A DNA stretch of 64,000 bases from Clostridium_AF sediminicola (GTDB lineage: Bacteria; Bacillota; Clostridia; Clostridiales; Clostridiaceae). This document shows positions 15,978 to 25,097 of the stretch, one piece after another (position 1 is the first letter of the stretch; every line of letters begins with the position of its first letter). The position numbers and the translations under genes are program-made. The DNA is taken from the NCBI RefSeq assembly GCF_050402865.1, contig NZ_BAABMF010000010.1:118345-182344 (forward strand), written 5' to 3'. The notes beneath the pieces are model-generated. The model ran no database searches and had not been told where the DNA came from. It saw nothing but the letters and a program-made list of their open reading frames with translations.

Positions 15978-17705
15978 GTGTCTGATAAAAAGCAAGTAGA
16001 ATTTTATCCCGATTGGTGTGAAGAGGCGCCACCAGAATATTCATATAGGTCAATATTAAAATGGGGAGATCCAAATGAGTTTAAGCACCCCAATAAAAGG
16101 CTATATAAGCTTATGAAAAAAACTTTTAATATGACAGATGAAGATTTTAAAAAGCCACAAAAACTAGGTTTGGAGAAAGTAACATATGATCAACCATGTA
16201 AATTATCTCAAAATCAAATAGATAAATTCAAAGAAATTGTTGGAGAAGAGAATATAAGAACTGATGATTATTCAAGGTTACAGATAGCATATGGAAAGAC
16301 TATGGTGGATTTGATGAGGTTAAGGGAGGGTATTGTAGAAAACATTCCTGACTTAGTAATACATCCAAGGTCAAAAGAAGATATTATAAAAATTGTTCAG
16401 TTTTGCGATAAAGAGAACATTCCAATTTATGTTTATGGAGGAGGATCTTCTGTTACAAGAGGGGTTGAATGTGTCAAAGGTGGAGTTTCTCTTGATATGA
16501 GGGTTTATATGACAAAGGTACTCAATTTTAACGAGAAAAATCAAACCATTACTGTTCAAGCTGGATTATCTGGTCCAGAATATGAAAAAATATTGAATAA
16601 TGCTCCTAAAATGTTTGGAGCAAAAAGAGAATATACATGCGGCCACTTTCCACAGTCATTTGAGTATTCTGCAGTTGGTGGATGGGTGGTAACAAGAGGT
16701 GCAGGTCAAAATTCTACTTATTTCGGCAAAATTGAAGATATGGTAATATGTCAGGAATATGTTACTCCAAAAGGAATAATAAAGACAGAGGAATACCCAG
16801 CAATGGCTACAGGTCCGTCAATAGATCAGATTATGATGGGAAGCGAGGGAACATATGGTATATTAGTTAATGTTACTTTGAAAATTTTCAGATATATGCC
16901 AGATAACCAAAGAAAATTCAGTTACATTTTTAAAAATTGGCAAGATGCTCAAGAAGCTGCTAGAGAAATAATGCAAGGACAATTTGGATTTCCATCTGTA
17001 TTTCGTTTATCAGACCCAGAAGAAACAGATGTAGCAATGAAGTTATATGGTGTAGAAGGAACAGTTTTAGATACAATAATGTCAGCAAGAGGCTTTAAAC
17101 CAGGAGAAAGATGTATGTTCCTTGGATTTACAGATGGTGAGACATCTTTTACAAAGGTTGTAAAGAAAAAGATTCATAAAATATGCAAGAGATATGGTGC
17201 AATGTATACTACAGGATATGTTACGAAGAAATGGGAACATGGAAGATTTAGAGATCCATATTTGAGAGAAGATTTACAGGATTATGGTGTTTTAACTGAT
17301 ACTCTTGAATGTTCAGTTACATGGGATAGTATGGGAAAAGTTCATGAAGGAGTTAGGAAATTTTGCAAGAGCAGACCTAATACAATTTGTATGACCCATA
17401 TGTCACATGTATACCCTCAAGGCGCAAATCTGTATTTTATTTTTATAGCAAAAATCAATGATATAGAGGAATACCTAGATTATCAAGGTGGGATATTAGA
17501 CAATATTCAAAAATATGGAGCTGCGATGAGCCATCATCATGGAATCGGGAAAATGACAGCACCTTGGCTTGAAGATCAAATAGGTAAAAATCAAATGTAC
17601 GTTTTTAGAACACTAAAAAACCATTTTGACCCAAACAACATAATGAATCCAGGAGGAACTCTTGGTTTAGATTTAAAAGAAGAAGCAAAAAGAATGAGAA
17701 AGTAA
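15978..17705 (+). CDS. Alkyldihydroxyacetonephosphate synthase-like FAD-binding oxidase
   Basis: A 575-residue member of the VAO/PCMH flavoprotein superfamily. The FAD-binding domain has PDLVIHPRSKEDI and YGGGSSVTRG, and EYSAVGGWVVTRGAGQNS corresponds to the EFSTLGGW segment of alkyl-DHAP synthase. Near the C-terminus SHHHGIGK matches that enzyme's conserved HHHG motif; lactate and glycolate oxidase relatives usually have a single HG pair there. Alkyl-DHAP synthase makes the ether bond of ether lipids, but bacterial homologues are mostly untested and some may be simple dehydrogenases. The start is the GTG at 15978 after GGGGGG; the upstream in-frame TTG lacks a site. It is the last gene of the operon. 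Confidence 0.78.
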   Translation: MSDKKQVEFYPDWCEEAPPEYSYRSILKWGDPNEFKHPNKRLYKLMKKTFNMTDEDFKKPQKLGLEKVTYDQPCKLSQNQIDKFKEIVGEENIRTDDYSRLQIAYGKTMVDLMRLREGIVENIPDLVIHPRSKEDIIKIVQFCDKENIPIYVYGGGSSVTRGVECVKGGVSLDMRVYMTKVLNFNEKNQTITVQAGLSGPEYEKILNNAPKMFGAKREYTCGHFPQSFEYSAVGGWVVTRGAGQNSTYFGKIEDMVICQEYVTPKGIIKTEEYPAMATGPSIDQIMMGSEGTYGILVNVTLKIFRYMPDNQRKFSYIFKNWQDAQEAAREIMQGQFGFPSVFRLSDPEETDVAMKLYGVEGTVLDTIMSARGFKPGERCMFLGFTDGETSFTKVVKKKIHKICKRYGAMYTTGYVTKKWEHGRFRDPYLREDLQDYGVLTDTLECSVTWDSMGKVHEGVRKFCKSRPNTICMTHMSHVYPQGANLYFIFIAKINDIEEYLDYQGGILDNIQKYGAAMSHHHGIGKMTAPWLEDQIGKNQMYVFRTLKNHFDPNNIMNPGGTLGLDLKEEAKRMRK

Positions 17706-17786
17706 TGAGAGGAAAGGTCTTCCTAAAGCATTCAAGGTATGTTACTATTAAATTATTAAGCGAATGATGACGGTTTCGAATTTGAA

Positions 17787-17820
17787 TATTGACATGTAAA
17801 TTATTAACTTTATGTCAATA
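17787..17820. promoter_or_regulatory. 9-bp inverted repeat before degV
   Basis: TATTGACAT and ATGTCAATA flank 16 nt, with a TTGACA -35-like hexamer in the left arm and the degV ribosome binding site (GGTGGAGG) directly after. It may be an operator; no binding protein can be assigned. Confidence 0.4.
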
Positions 17821-17835
17821 GGTGGAGGTTAAAAA

Positions 17836-18957
17836 ATGACTAGAATTATTGCGGATTCAACATGTGATTTATCGCAAGAAATTATTGAGAAATATGACAT
17901 TGGTATAGCTCCATTAACTATACGAATTGAAGAAAAAACTTATAGAGACAAGGTAGATATTACACCTGATAAATTTTTTAGTATTATAGATGAATTAGAT
18001 GAACATCCTACAACTTCTATGCCAAGTCCATCAGAATACATTAAAATTTTTGAAGAATCAGTAAACAAGGGGTATACAGAAATATTATGTATATGTATGT
18101 CTAGTGGAACAAGCGGATCTTATCAATCAGCAGAGTTGGCAAAAAATTATTATTTTGAAGAAAATCCAGATTCAAATATAAGAATTTACATTGTGGATTC
18201 AAAGTGTATGAGCCATGGAAGTGGATGGTTAATTCTAAAAAGTTGCAGATTAAGAGAAAAAGGATCTACTTATGAAGAACTAATTGATTTTAATGAAATG
18301 TTTAAGACCAACGTTAAGCATTATTTAGCTGTGAATGATTTAGATAATTTAATTAAAAGTGGTAGATTATCTAATGCTAGTGCAATGATTGGTAAGTTAT
18401 TGAAGATAAATCCTATAATGTCTATGAAAAATGGAAAAGGAGCAATTGTTGCTAAAGAACGTGGAAGAAAAAGAGTACTCAAACATTATGTTGATAATTT
18501 AAAAAGTAGAATAAATATGGAGATTTCTAATTTTCTAATTATTGGGTATACCTCTGATAAATTGATTGCAGAAAATTTGAAAAATAAAATATTAAAAGAA
18601 TTTGAATATGATGGTGAAATATTTATAATGCAAATGGGTGTTGCAGTTGGTACACATGTAGGACTTGGAGGAATATCTCTATTCTTTTTAGAGAAAAGTA
18701 ATAGAAAAGATGGCTTGTTGGTTAATGAAATTCATGGACTTGTTCAGAAGAAAAATGAAATGATTAAAAAAAGAAATGAATTATTTGAAAAGAATAGTGA
18801 AAAGTTTGAAGAAATGAAACAAGAATTGAATGAAGTGAAAAAGGAAATTTTAGAAAAGAAAAATGAGTTATTTGAAAAAAGAGATGAAATTTTAGAAGAT
18901 AAGAAACACGAGTTTATTGAAAAGAAAAACGAAATTTTAGAAAAATTCAAGAAATAA
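17836..18957 (+). CDS. DegV family fatty-acid-binding protein with coiled-coil tail
   Basis: A 373-residue protein; DegV proteins are normally about 280. Residues 1-285 form the two-domain DegV fold with IADSTCDLS, TTSMPSPSEY and SSGTSGSYQSA, the loops that hold the fatty acid carboxylate, and the GRLSNASAMIGKLLKINP segment. DegV (FakB) proteins present fatty acids to FakA kinase for phosphorylation; no fakA is nearby. From about residue 290 the protein becomes a run of KKNE, EKRDE and EKKNE units that should form a long charged coiled coil. The start follows GGTGGAGG. A hairpin ends the transcription unit. Confidence 0.87.
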   Translation: MTRIIADSTCDLSQEIIEKYDIGIAPLTIRIEEKTYRDKVDITPDKFFSIIDELDEHPTTSMPSPSEYIKIFEESVNKGYTEILCICMSSGTSGSYQSAELAKNYYFEENPDSNIRIYIVDSKCMSHGSGWLILKSCRLREKGSTYEELIDFNEMFKTNVKHYLAVNDLDNLIKSGRLSNASAMIGKLLKINPIMSMKNGKGAIVAKERGRKRVLKHYVDNLKSRINMEISNFLIIGYTSDKLIAENLKNKILKEFEYDGEIFIMQMGVAVGTHVGLGGISLFFLEKSNRKDGLLVNEIHGLVQKKNEMIKKRNELFEKNSEKFEEMKQELNEVKKEILEKKNELFEKRDEILEDKKHEFIEKKNEILEKFKK

Positions 18958-18973
18958 TATTTTTACTAAGAGG

Positions 18974-19005
18974 ATGTCCTTTTAAAGAAATCTTTAAAAG
19001 GGCAT
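18974..19005 (+). terminator. Hairpin after degV
   Basis: ATGTCCTTTTAAAGA pairs with TCTTTAAAAGGGCAT (one wobble); the downstream sequence is T-rich but not a clean T run. Confidence 0.6.
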
Positions 19006-19039
19006 TTGAATATTTTAGAAAGTTTTGAGGTACAGATTT

Positions 19040-19582
19040 ATGGATTGTAAAGCAAAAAAAACTGTTAGAAGAAATATGACAAGAAAAATTGTATTAACTG
19101 CAGTGCTTGTGGCACAGGCAATTGTTCTGAGTGCTATTGAAAGAATAATACCTTTCCCAAGTAGTGTTCCAGGGGTAAAACTAGGGTTAGGAAATATTAT
19201 TTCTTTAACTGCTATTTATCTCTTTTCTTTTAAAGAATCGCTATCAATTGTCTTATTAAAGACTATTATGGCAACTTTTATATTAGGTTCATTCTCTACT
19301 TTTATTTACAGTCTTAGTGGTGCTATCCTTAGTTTTTTTGTTATGTTTGTATTATATGTTACTTTATCTAGTAGAATTAGTACCATTGGAATCAGTGTAG
19401 CAGGAGCAATTTCGCATAATTTAGGTCAACTTTTAATGGCAGCGCTAATTATTAAAAATATTAATGTAGTTGCTTATTTACCTGTTTTAATGATGAGTGG
19501 TATAGGAACAGGTATAGTTGTTGGGATTACAACAAATTATTTGCTTAAGTATTTGAAAAAAACAAAGTTATTTGATGATTAA
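19040..19582 (+). CDS. Gx transporter family membrane protein
   Basis: A 180-residue protein with five to six hydrophobic segments. It matches the Gx_transp family, sometimes annotated as heptaprenyl diphosphate synthase component I, by the IPFPSSVPGVKLGLGNI signature and SLSGAILSF. This family resembles S-components of ECF transporters, so uptake of a small molecule is more likely than prenyl synthesis. The ATG at 19040 is favoured because GAGGT lies 8 nt before it; the TTG at 19025 overlaps that site. No ECF energising genes are nearby. Confidence 0.8.
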   Translation: MDCKAKKTVRRNMTRKIVLTAVLVAQAIVLSAIERIIPFPSSVPGVKLGLGNIISLTAIYLFSFKESLSIVLLKTIMATFILGSFSTFIYSLSGAILSFFVMFVLYVTLSSRISTIGISVAGAISHNLGQLLMAALIIKNINVVAYLPVLMMSGIGTGIVVGITTNYLLKYLKKTKLFDD

Positions 19583-19701
19583 TTTAATATACTTTATTGT
19601 AGTGAAATAAGTTGAATTAAAAGTCACATTATAATGATATTAGAAAATTCCTAAATTGTGGTATAATGTGTATATACATAAATGTGAGGAGTGGAAAAGT
19701 T

Positions 19702-21549
19702 ATGTTTCGAGCTTTTTTATCCAATATCTACAGTAAAATCACAAACCTAAAAAGTTCTATCAAGTACTTTAGTTTACTTAATGAGCTTCATTTAATTGGC
19801 GGAATAGAGTTTGATTACAAAAAGAACAGAATTATTCTTGGGAAAGAGTTAGAGAAATCACTAGGAATAGACCAGAAAGATAATAAATATAGGCTTAGTG
19901 AGTTTATTGATTTGTTTGTTTGTAAAGAATTTAGAAATGAATTATATGATAAGCTTTCTTTTAGCTCAAATCATATAGGGTATTTGAATCTCGAAATGAA
20001 AATTAATACTGTAGGAAATGAAAAAAAGTGGGTTAATATTTATGGAAAGTTTTATCAAAGTTCTAATGGAAAACTTAAAAATTTCAAAGGAATTATACAA
20101 GATATTTCTTCATTTAAGAAAAAAGAAAATAGATTAGAATCAAATGTTATGTTTATGCAAAAACTGATTGATACTATTCCTACACCTATATTCTATAAAG
20201 ATAATATGGGTGTTTATAGACTGTGCAATTCTGCCTTTAAAAATTTTTATGGTATGAATGAAAAAGAGATCATTGGACATACAGCAAAAGAAATATCACC
20301 TAATCAATACGGTGATATTTATTATAATGCCGATAAAGAGCTTATGATGAACTCTGGAAAACAAGTTTATGAAAGTAAGGTAAGACATGCTGATAATACA
20401 GACCATGTTTGCAATATAATTAAAACAACTTTTGATGATGATAATGATAAAACAATTGGAATTGTTGGAGTTATGATAGATATAACTGATAGAAAAAATT
20501 CTGAAGAGAAATTAAATAATCTTCTAGCTTTAAAGCAGTCGGTAGTAGAAATTACACATACTATTATGGATATAGATAACATAAAAACTCTCTTTGATGT
20601 TATTTTAGAGAAGGCTTTAAAATCTATAAAAAATGCTCGGATTGGAGCGGTATTATTGCTTGATGAAGAGGGCAACTTAACACTTTCAGCTCATAAAGGA
20701 TATGCAAAAGAATTAGCAGAAAAATTTAGTGTTCCATTAAACAAATCATTAACATATAGAAAAACTAATGGAAATATAAAAAAGACTATAATTATTGAAA
20801 ATATAGAGCAATTGCTACTCAAAGAATATTCAAAAATACTAGATAATGAGGGTCAAATATTTGTTAAATCTTCAATTAGTTCACCAATAATCGTAAATGG
20901 TAAATTGTATGGATTATTAAATATAGATAGTGAAAAAAATAATGTATTTGATGAAAATGACAAAGAATTTATGGAGTATCTTAGAATTCAAATAGCTATG
21001 GTTATCGAAAAACGTTTGTTATATGAGAAAATGATTCAGTTTTCAAGGTATGATGAACTTACAGGTGTGTATAATAGAAGATATTTTGAGGAAAGATTAG
21101 AAAATCAGCTCGAAAAATCTCAAAGGTATAGTGAAAAATTTTGCTTAATATTGTTTGATTTAAACAAATTTAAAAACATCAATGATACCTTTGGACATAT
21201 TATTGGAGACGAAGTATTAAAGAATTTTTCGAATATTTTAAAAGATAACTTTAGAAGTAGCGATATAATTGGAAGATTTGGTGGAGATGAATTTGTAGCT
21301 TTAATATATAATGATGATAAAAATGAAATAGTTCTTAAATTAAAGAGAGTACTAGAAAAATTAAGAACTGATAAAATGAGTTTCAATAATATCTCTTTAA
21401 ATTATAGCTTTAGTTATGGGATTGCATGCTATCCCCAAAATGGTATCAGCTTTAATGAGTTAATCAAAGATGCAGATAAAAAGATGTATGAAAATAAGAG
21501 AATGGCATATTTAGAATTTAGAGGAGGACAGAAGTATGAGCGTAAATAA
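19702..21549 (+). CDS. PAS-GAF-GGDEF diguanylate cyclase
   Basis: A 615-residue soluble protein. An N-terminal PAS-like region leads to a clear PAS domain (about residues 140-265, with TIPTPIFYKD and ending GVMIDITDRK), then a GAF domain (about 275-435) and a C-terminal GGDEF domain. The active site is intact (RFGGDEFVALIY), and RSSD five residues before it is the inhibitory I-site, so the enzyme probably makes cyclic di-GMP and is product-inhibited. The ATG at 19702 follows GAGGAG; an ATG 36 bases upstream is less likely. Its last codons contain the ribosome binding site and start of gshF, with a 14-nt overlap. Confidence 0.9.
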   Translation: MFRAFLSNIYSKITNLKSSIKYFSLLNELHLIGGIEFDYKKNRIILGKELEKSLGIDQKDNKYRLSEFIDLFVCKEFRNELYDKLSFSSNHIGYLNLEMKINTVGNEKKWVNIYGKFYQSSNGKLKNFKGIIQDISSFKKKENRLESNVMFMQKLIDTIPTPIFYKDNMGVYRLCNSAFKNFYGMNEKEIIGHTAKEISPNQYGDIYYNADKELMMNSGKQVYESKVRHADNTDHVCNIIKTTFDDDNDKTIGIVGVMIDITDRKNSEEKLNNLLALKQSVVEITHTIMDIDNIKTLFDVILEKALKSIKNARIGAVLLLDEEGNLTLSAHKGYAKELAEKFSVPLNKSLTYRKTNGNIKKTIIIENIEQLLLKEYSKILDNEGQIFVKSSISSPIIVNGKLYGLLNIDSEKNNVFDENDKEFMEYLRIQIAMVIEKRLLYEKMIQFSRYDELTGVYNRRYFEERLENQLEKSQRYSEKFCLILFDLNKFKNINDTFGHIIGDEVLKNFSNILKDNFRSSDIIGRFGGDEFVALIYNDDKNEIVLKLKRVLEKLRTDKMSFNNISLNYSFSYGIACYPQNGISFNELIKDADKKMYENKRMAYLEFRGGQKYERK

Positions 21550-23881
21550 ATTTGATTTCTTACATATTATAAAAAAATTAAATATTAAAGATGATCTAAT
21601 GAAAGGAAACTTTGGGTTAGAAAAAGAAAATGTTAGAGTAAATGAAAGTGGAGAATTAGCAAATACTATACATCCTGAAGCTTTTGGGAGCAAATTAGAA
21701 AATCCTTATATAACTACAGATTTTTCTGAAAGCCAGGTGGAAATGATAACACCTGTATCTAATACAATAGAAGAGTGCTATAATTGCTTAGAAAATATTC
21801 ACCGAATTGTCTCAGCAGAAATTAAAAAGGAGTATTTATGGCCTCAAAGTTCACCACCAAAATTACCAAATGAAGATGAAATTAAAATTGCGAAATATGA
21901 AGATTGTGATATTGGTAGAAAAGCTAAGCAGTATAGAGAGAATATAGCAAATACATATGGTAAGAAAAAACTATTGATATCAGGTATTCATTATAATTTT
22001 TCTTTCCAAGATGATTTATTAAAACGCTTATATAGTGAGATCAATGAAGATAAATCTTTTAGAGAATTTAAAGATGAAATTTACTTGAAAATAAGTAGGA
22101 ACTTTTTTAGATATGGATGGATTTTAATATATCTTTTTGGAGCAAGTCCTATTGTTCATAAAAGTTATGAAGATAAAAAAATAAATGACATAGAAAATTT
22201 TAATGAAGATAGTATGATAGTAAAAGATACTATATCATTAAGAAATGGTGTTCATGGTTATAAAAATTCAAAAGATTTATCAATATCATATAATAGTTTA
22301 AAGGAATACGTGAATGATATTAGGAAAGTAGTTGCAAATGGAGATATACAGAGCCCAAAAGAGTACTATAGCCATATAAGATTGAAAACTAAAAAAGGCA
22401 ATGATATCTTAAAAGATTTGCTTGAAGGTGGGATTGATTATTTAGAAATAAGAGTTTTAGATATAAATCCATTTATGAAAATTGGTATTGATGTGGAAAC
22501 TCTTTATTTTGTTCATTTATTTATGCTTTACTCACTTTTTAAATCTGAAGATGATTATCATAGGGATAATTATCTTATCTCATTACAAAATAACGAATTA
22601 GTTGCATCTTTTGGTAGGCAAGAAGACTTGATGCTTTATAAAGATAATAATGAGAAGGTTAGTTTGAAAGATATGGGGTCTCAAATATTAAATGAAATTT
22701 CAGAAATGATTTCATTTATAGGCTTAAATGATGATAAATTAACTAAGATAGTTAATGAAGCAAGGAATAAAATTTTAGATTCAGAAAATATTCCATCCTC
22801 AAAATTGATTAATGCTACAAAAGATAGTTCATACCTAGGATTTCATATGGAAAGAATAATGGAAGAGTTAGAGGCTATTAATAAAAATGAGTTTAACTTA
22901 ATTGGATATGAAGACCTTGAGTTGTCTACACAAATCTTGATAAAAGATGCTATAAAGAGAGGGGTAAGTGTAGAAGTTATAGATAGAGACGAGAATTTTA
23001 TAATGTTATCTAAAGGAAATAAGATTGAGTATATAAAACAAGCGACAAAAACATCATTAGATTCCTATAGTTCTATTTTGATTATGGAAAATAAAGTTAT
23101 TACCAAAATGATGTTAGAAAAAAGTAATATAAGAGTTCCAAAGGGACAAAATTATAGAAACATCAATGGTGCAAAGAAAGATTACAATTTATTTAAGAAT
23201 AGAAAAATAGTTATCAAACCAAAATCAACAAACTTTGGATTAGGTATAACAATTTTTAAAGAAAACTTTACTAGAGAATTGTATGAAAGAGCAATTGATA
23301 TTGCTTTTAATCATGATAATTCAATAATGATAGAAGAATTCATATCAGGAAAAGAGTATAGAATATTTGTTATTGGTGATGAGGTTGTAGGAATATTACA
23401 CAGAGTGCCTGCAAATGTAACAGGTGATGGTGTTAAAAATATTTCTGAGCTCGTTGCAGAAAAAAATAAAGATCCTCTTAGAGGAAAAGGTTATAAAACG
23501 CCTCTAGAAAAAATCAAGTTAGAGGAAGCAGAAGAGATGTTTTTACATGAACGAGGTAAAGATTTTAATTACATTCCTAAACTAAATGAAACTGTATTTT
23601 TAAGAGAAAATTCTAATATAAGTACTGGTGGAGATAGTATAGATTATACAGATGATATTCTTGATGAATACAAAGAAATTGCTGTAGCAGCTGCTAAAGC
23701 GGTAGGAGCAACTATTTGTGGGGTTGACATGATGATTAATGATATTAATACAGAATTTAAAGAGGAAAATTACGGAATAATTGAATTGAATTTCAATCCT
23801 GCTATACACATACATTGTTATCCATATAGAGGAAAAAATCGTAAGTTGGGAGATAAAATTCTAGACGCATTAGGGTTTTAA
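21536..23881 (+). CDS. gshF: Bifunctional glutamate-cysteine ligase/glutathione synthetase
   Basis: A 781-residue GshAB (GshF) protein, the usual length. Residues 1-480 are the gamma-glutamylcysteine synthetase module (GNFGLEKENVRV, TDFSESQVEMITPVSNT). The C-terminal 300 residues are an ATP-grasp module (KPKSTNFGLG, IEEFISGKEYRIFVIGDEVVGILHRVPANV, and the metal-binding IIELNFNPAIHIH end). It makes glutathione from glutamate, cysteine and glycine in one polypeptide, as in Listeria and some clostridia. AGGAGG precedes the ATG and lies inside the diguanylate cyclase gene, so the two are probably translationally coupled. Copy 1 of the three-copy structured element starts at its stop codon. Confidence 0.93.
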   Translation: MSVNKFDFLHIIKKLNIKDDLMKGNFGLEKENVRVNESGELANTIHPEAFGSKLENPYITTDFSESQVEMITPVSNTIEECYNCLENIHRIVSAEIKKEYLWPQSSPPKLPNEDEIKIAKYEDCDIGRKAKQYRENIANTYGKKKLLISGIHYNFSFQDDLLKRLYSEINEDKSFREFKDEIYLKISRNFFRYGWILIYLFGASPIVHKSYEDKKINDIENFNEDSMIVKDTISLRNGVHGYKNSKDLSISYNSLKEYVNDIRKVVANGDIQSPKEYYSHIRLKTKKGNDILKDLLEGGIDYLEIRVLDINPFMKIGIDVETLYFVHLFMLYSLFKSEDDYHRDNYLISLQNNELVASFGRQEDLMLYKDNNEKVSLKDMGSQILNEISEMISFIGLNDDKLTKIVNEARNKILDSENIPSSKLINATKDSSYLGFHMERIMEELEAINKNEFNLIGYEDLELSTQILIKDAIKRGVSVEVIDRDENFIMLSKGNKIEYIKQATKTSLDSYSSILIMENKVITKMMLEKSNIRVPKGQNYRNINGAKKDYNLFKNRKIVIKPKSTNFGLGITIFKENFTRELYERAIDIAFNHDNSIMIEEFISGKEYRIFVIGDEVVGILHRVPANVTGDGVKNISELVAEKNKDPLRGKGYKTPLEKIKLEEAEEMFLHERGKDFNYIPKLNETVFLRENSNISTGGDSIDYTDDILDEYKEIAVAAAKAVGATICGVDMMINDINTEFKEENYGIIELNFNPAIHIHCYPYRGKNRKLGDKILDALGF

Positions 23882-23994
23882 TAAAGTGGACATATAGACA
23901 TATCACTTCAACTTTAAATCTATACAAATACAAAACTCATTGATGCCTGAGATTTTGTGCTTGTATAGATTTTGTTTGCGTATGGTTTCTTTAT
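23881..23994. promoter_or_regulatory. Three-copy structured element, copy 1
   Basis: A long imperfect hairpin: AAATCTATACAA pairs with TTGTATAGATTT, and inside it CTCA-TTGATGCC-TGAG forms the tip. Flanking TTCAACT and GCGTATGG are shared with the copies at 43.7 and 58.3 kb. It starts at the gshF stop codon. CTTTATAAC at its right end can alternatively pair with GTTATAAAG about 15 nt downstream. Confidence 0.55.
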
Positions 23995-24107
23995 AACATG
24001 TCGACCTTTTAAGTTATAAAGTCTAATGAAAAAATTTCTTTATAAACTTTTAGAAATAAGTTATACTAGCATTGGAATTTATATAGAGATGGATTTGGAG
24101 GGGGACT

Positions 24108-24989
24108 ATGAAAACACATAAAAATTTAAAGGATTTAGTTATTGACTATATTGTAATACTTTTATCCTGCTGCATCATAGCTTTTGCAGTAACATCAATA
24201 TTAAAGCCTAATGGCTTAATAGCAGGAGGCTTAACAGGGCTTTCAATAATACTTGAGAGTATAACAGGAATCAATTATACATATATATTTTATTTTGTAT
24301 CTTTGTTAGTTTTGGTAGTAACATATATATTTTTAGGTAAAAAAGAAGCTCTAAAAATAATAGTATTTTCGATTCTATTACCAACTACTATTGTTATTTT
24401 TGATAAGTTGAATATTTTATTTGTAGAAAATGATATATTTCTCGCTTGTATTTATTTTGGGGTTTTGATTGGTATAGGTGCAGGCATTACATTGAGGAGA
24501 GGATTTTCACAAGGAGGAACAGATACTATTGCAAAAATTATTCATAAGAAGATTTTGCCTTTTGTTAGTATAAGTCAAATTATTCTCGTTGCTGATGTAT
24601 CTGTAATACTACTTTCAAGCGTTGTATTTGATAGAAATACTGCTTTATATGCAGCAATTTCACAAGTTGTTTTAGCAAAGACCATAGATTTGGTGTTATT
24701 TGGTTTTGGTTCTAGAAAAGTAAAATTAGAAATAATAAGTAAAGAAAGTGATAAAATTAGAGAATTTATTGTTAATGAGGCAAAAAGAGGGGTTAGTAGT
24801 TATGATATAACGGGAGGATATACTAATGAAAAACGAAAAAAATTGGTATCTATCTGTACTCCTAGAGAAGCAACATTAATAAAAGCATATATATCTAGAA
24901 CAGACTTGCAAGCTTTTGTATATATGTCTCCAGTGATTTCAGTGTGGGGAGAAGGCGTAGGGTTTGAAACTTTACTTGAAGATTCATAA
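24108..24989 (+). CDS. YitT family membrane protein
   Basis: A 293-residue member of the YitT (DUF161/DUF2179) family. Five to six membrane segments occupy residues 15-200, with LKPNGLIAGGLTGLSIIL and RGFSQGGTDTIAKI typical of the family. The C-terminal DUF2179 domain (about 210-285) lies in the cytoplasm and contains RGVSSYDITGGYT. The molecular function of the family is unknown; transport has been suggested. GGAGGGGG precedes the ATG. It is preceded by copy 1 of the structured element and converges with brnQ. Confidence 0.87.
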   Translation: MKTHKNLKDLVIDYIVILLSCCIIAFAVTSILKPNGLIAGGLTGLSIILESITGINYTYIFYFVSLLVLVVTYIFLGKKEALKIIVFSILLPTTIVIFDKLNILFVENDIFLACIYFGVLIGIGAGITLRRGFSQGGTDTIAKIIHKKILPFVSISQIILVADVSVILLSSVVFDRNTALYAAISQVVLAKTIDLVLFGFGSRKVKLEIISKESDKIREFIVNEAKRGVSSYDITGGYTNEKRKKLVSICTPREATLIKAYISRTDLQAFVYMSPVISVWGEGVGFETLLEDS

Positions 24990-25013
24990 AAATAGGTGAC
25001 AGTTGATATGTTA

Positions 25014-25052
25014 CAGTAGACAGTATAGGAAAGCTTCCTATACTGTCTACTG
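25014..25052. repeat. Perfect 18-bp inverted repeat between yitT and brnQ
   Basis: CAGTAGACAGTATAGGAA and its exact complement surround a 3-nt loop, with no T run on either side. It lies between two convergent genes and may serve as a bidirectional terminator. Short GTGACAGTTGA and TTACAGTAGACAG units next to it resemble the repeats at 11.5 and 48.1 kb. Confidence 0.7.
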
Positions 25053-25097
25053 AGTTTGTTATTAATTATAGGTCAAATTGCAACAAGCCACAGTATC

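Noticed and set aside
18744..18950. Minus-strand open frame opposite the degV tail
   Set aside because: It is the mirror of the lysine/glutamate repeat of DegV (serine/phenylalanine-rich translation) with no start signal.
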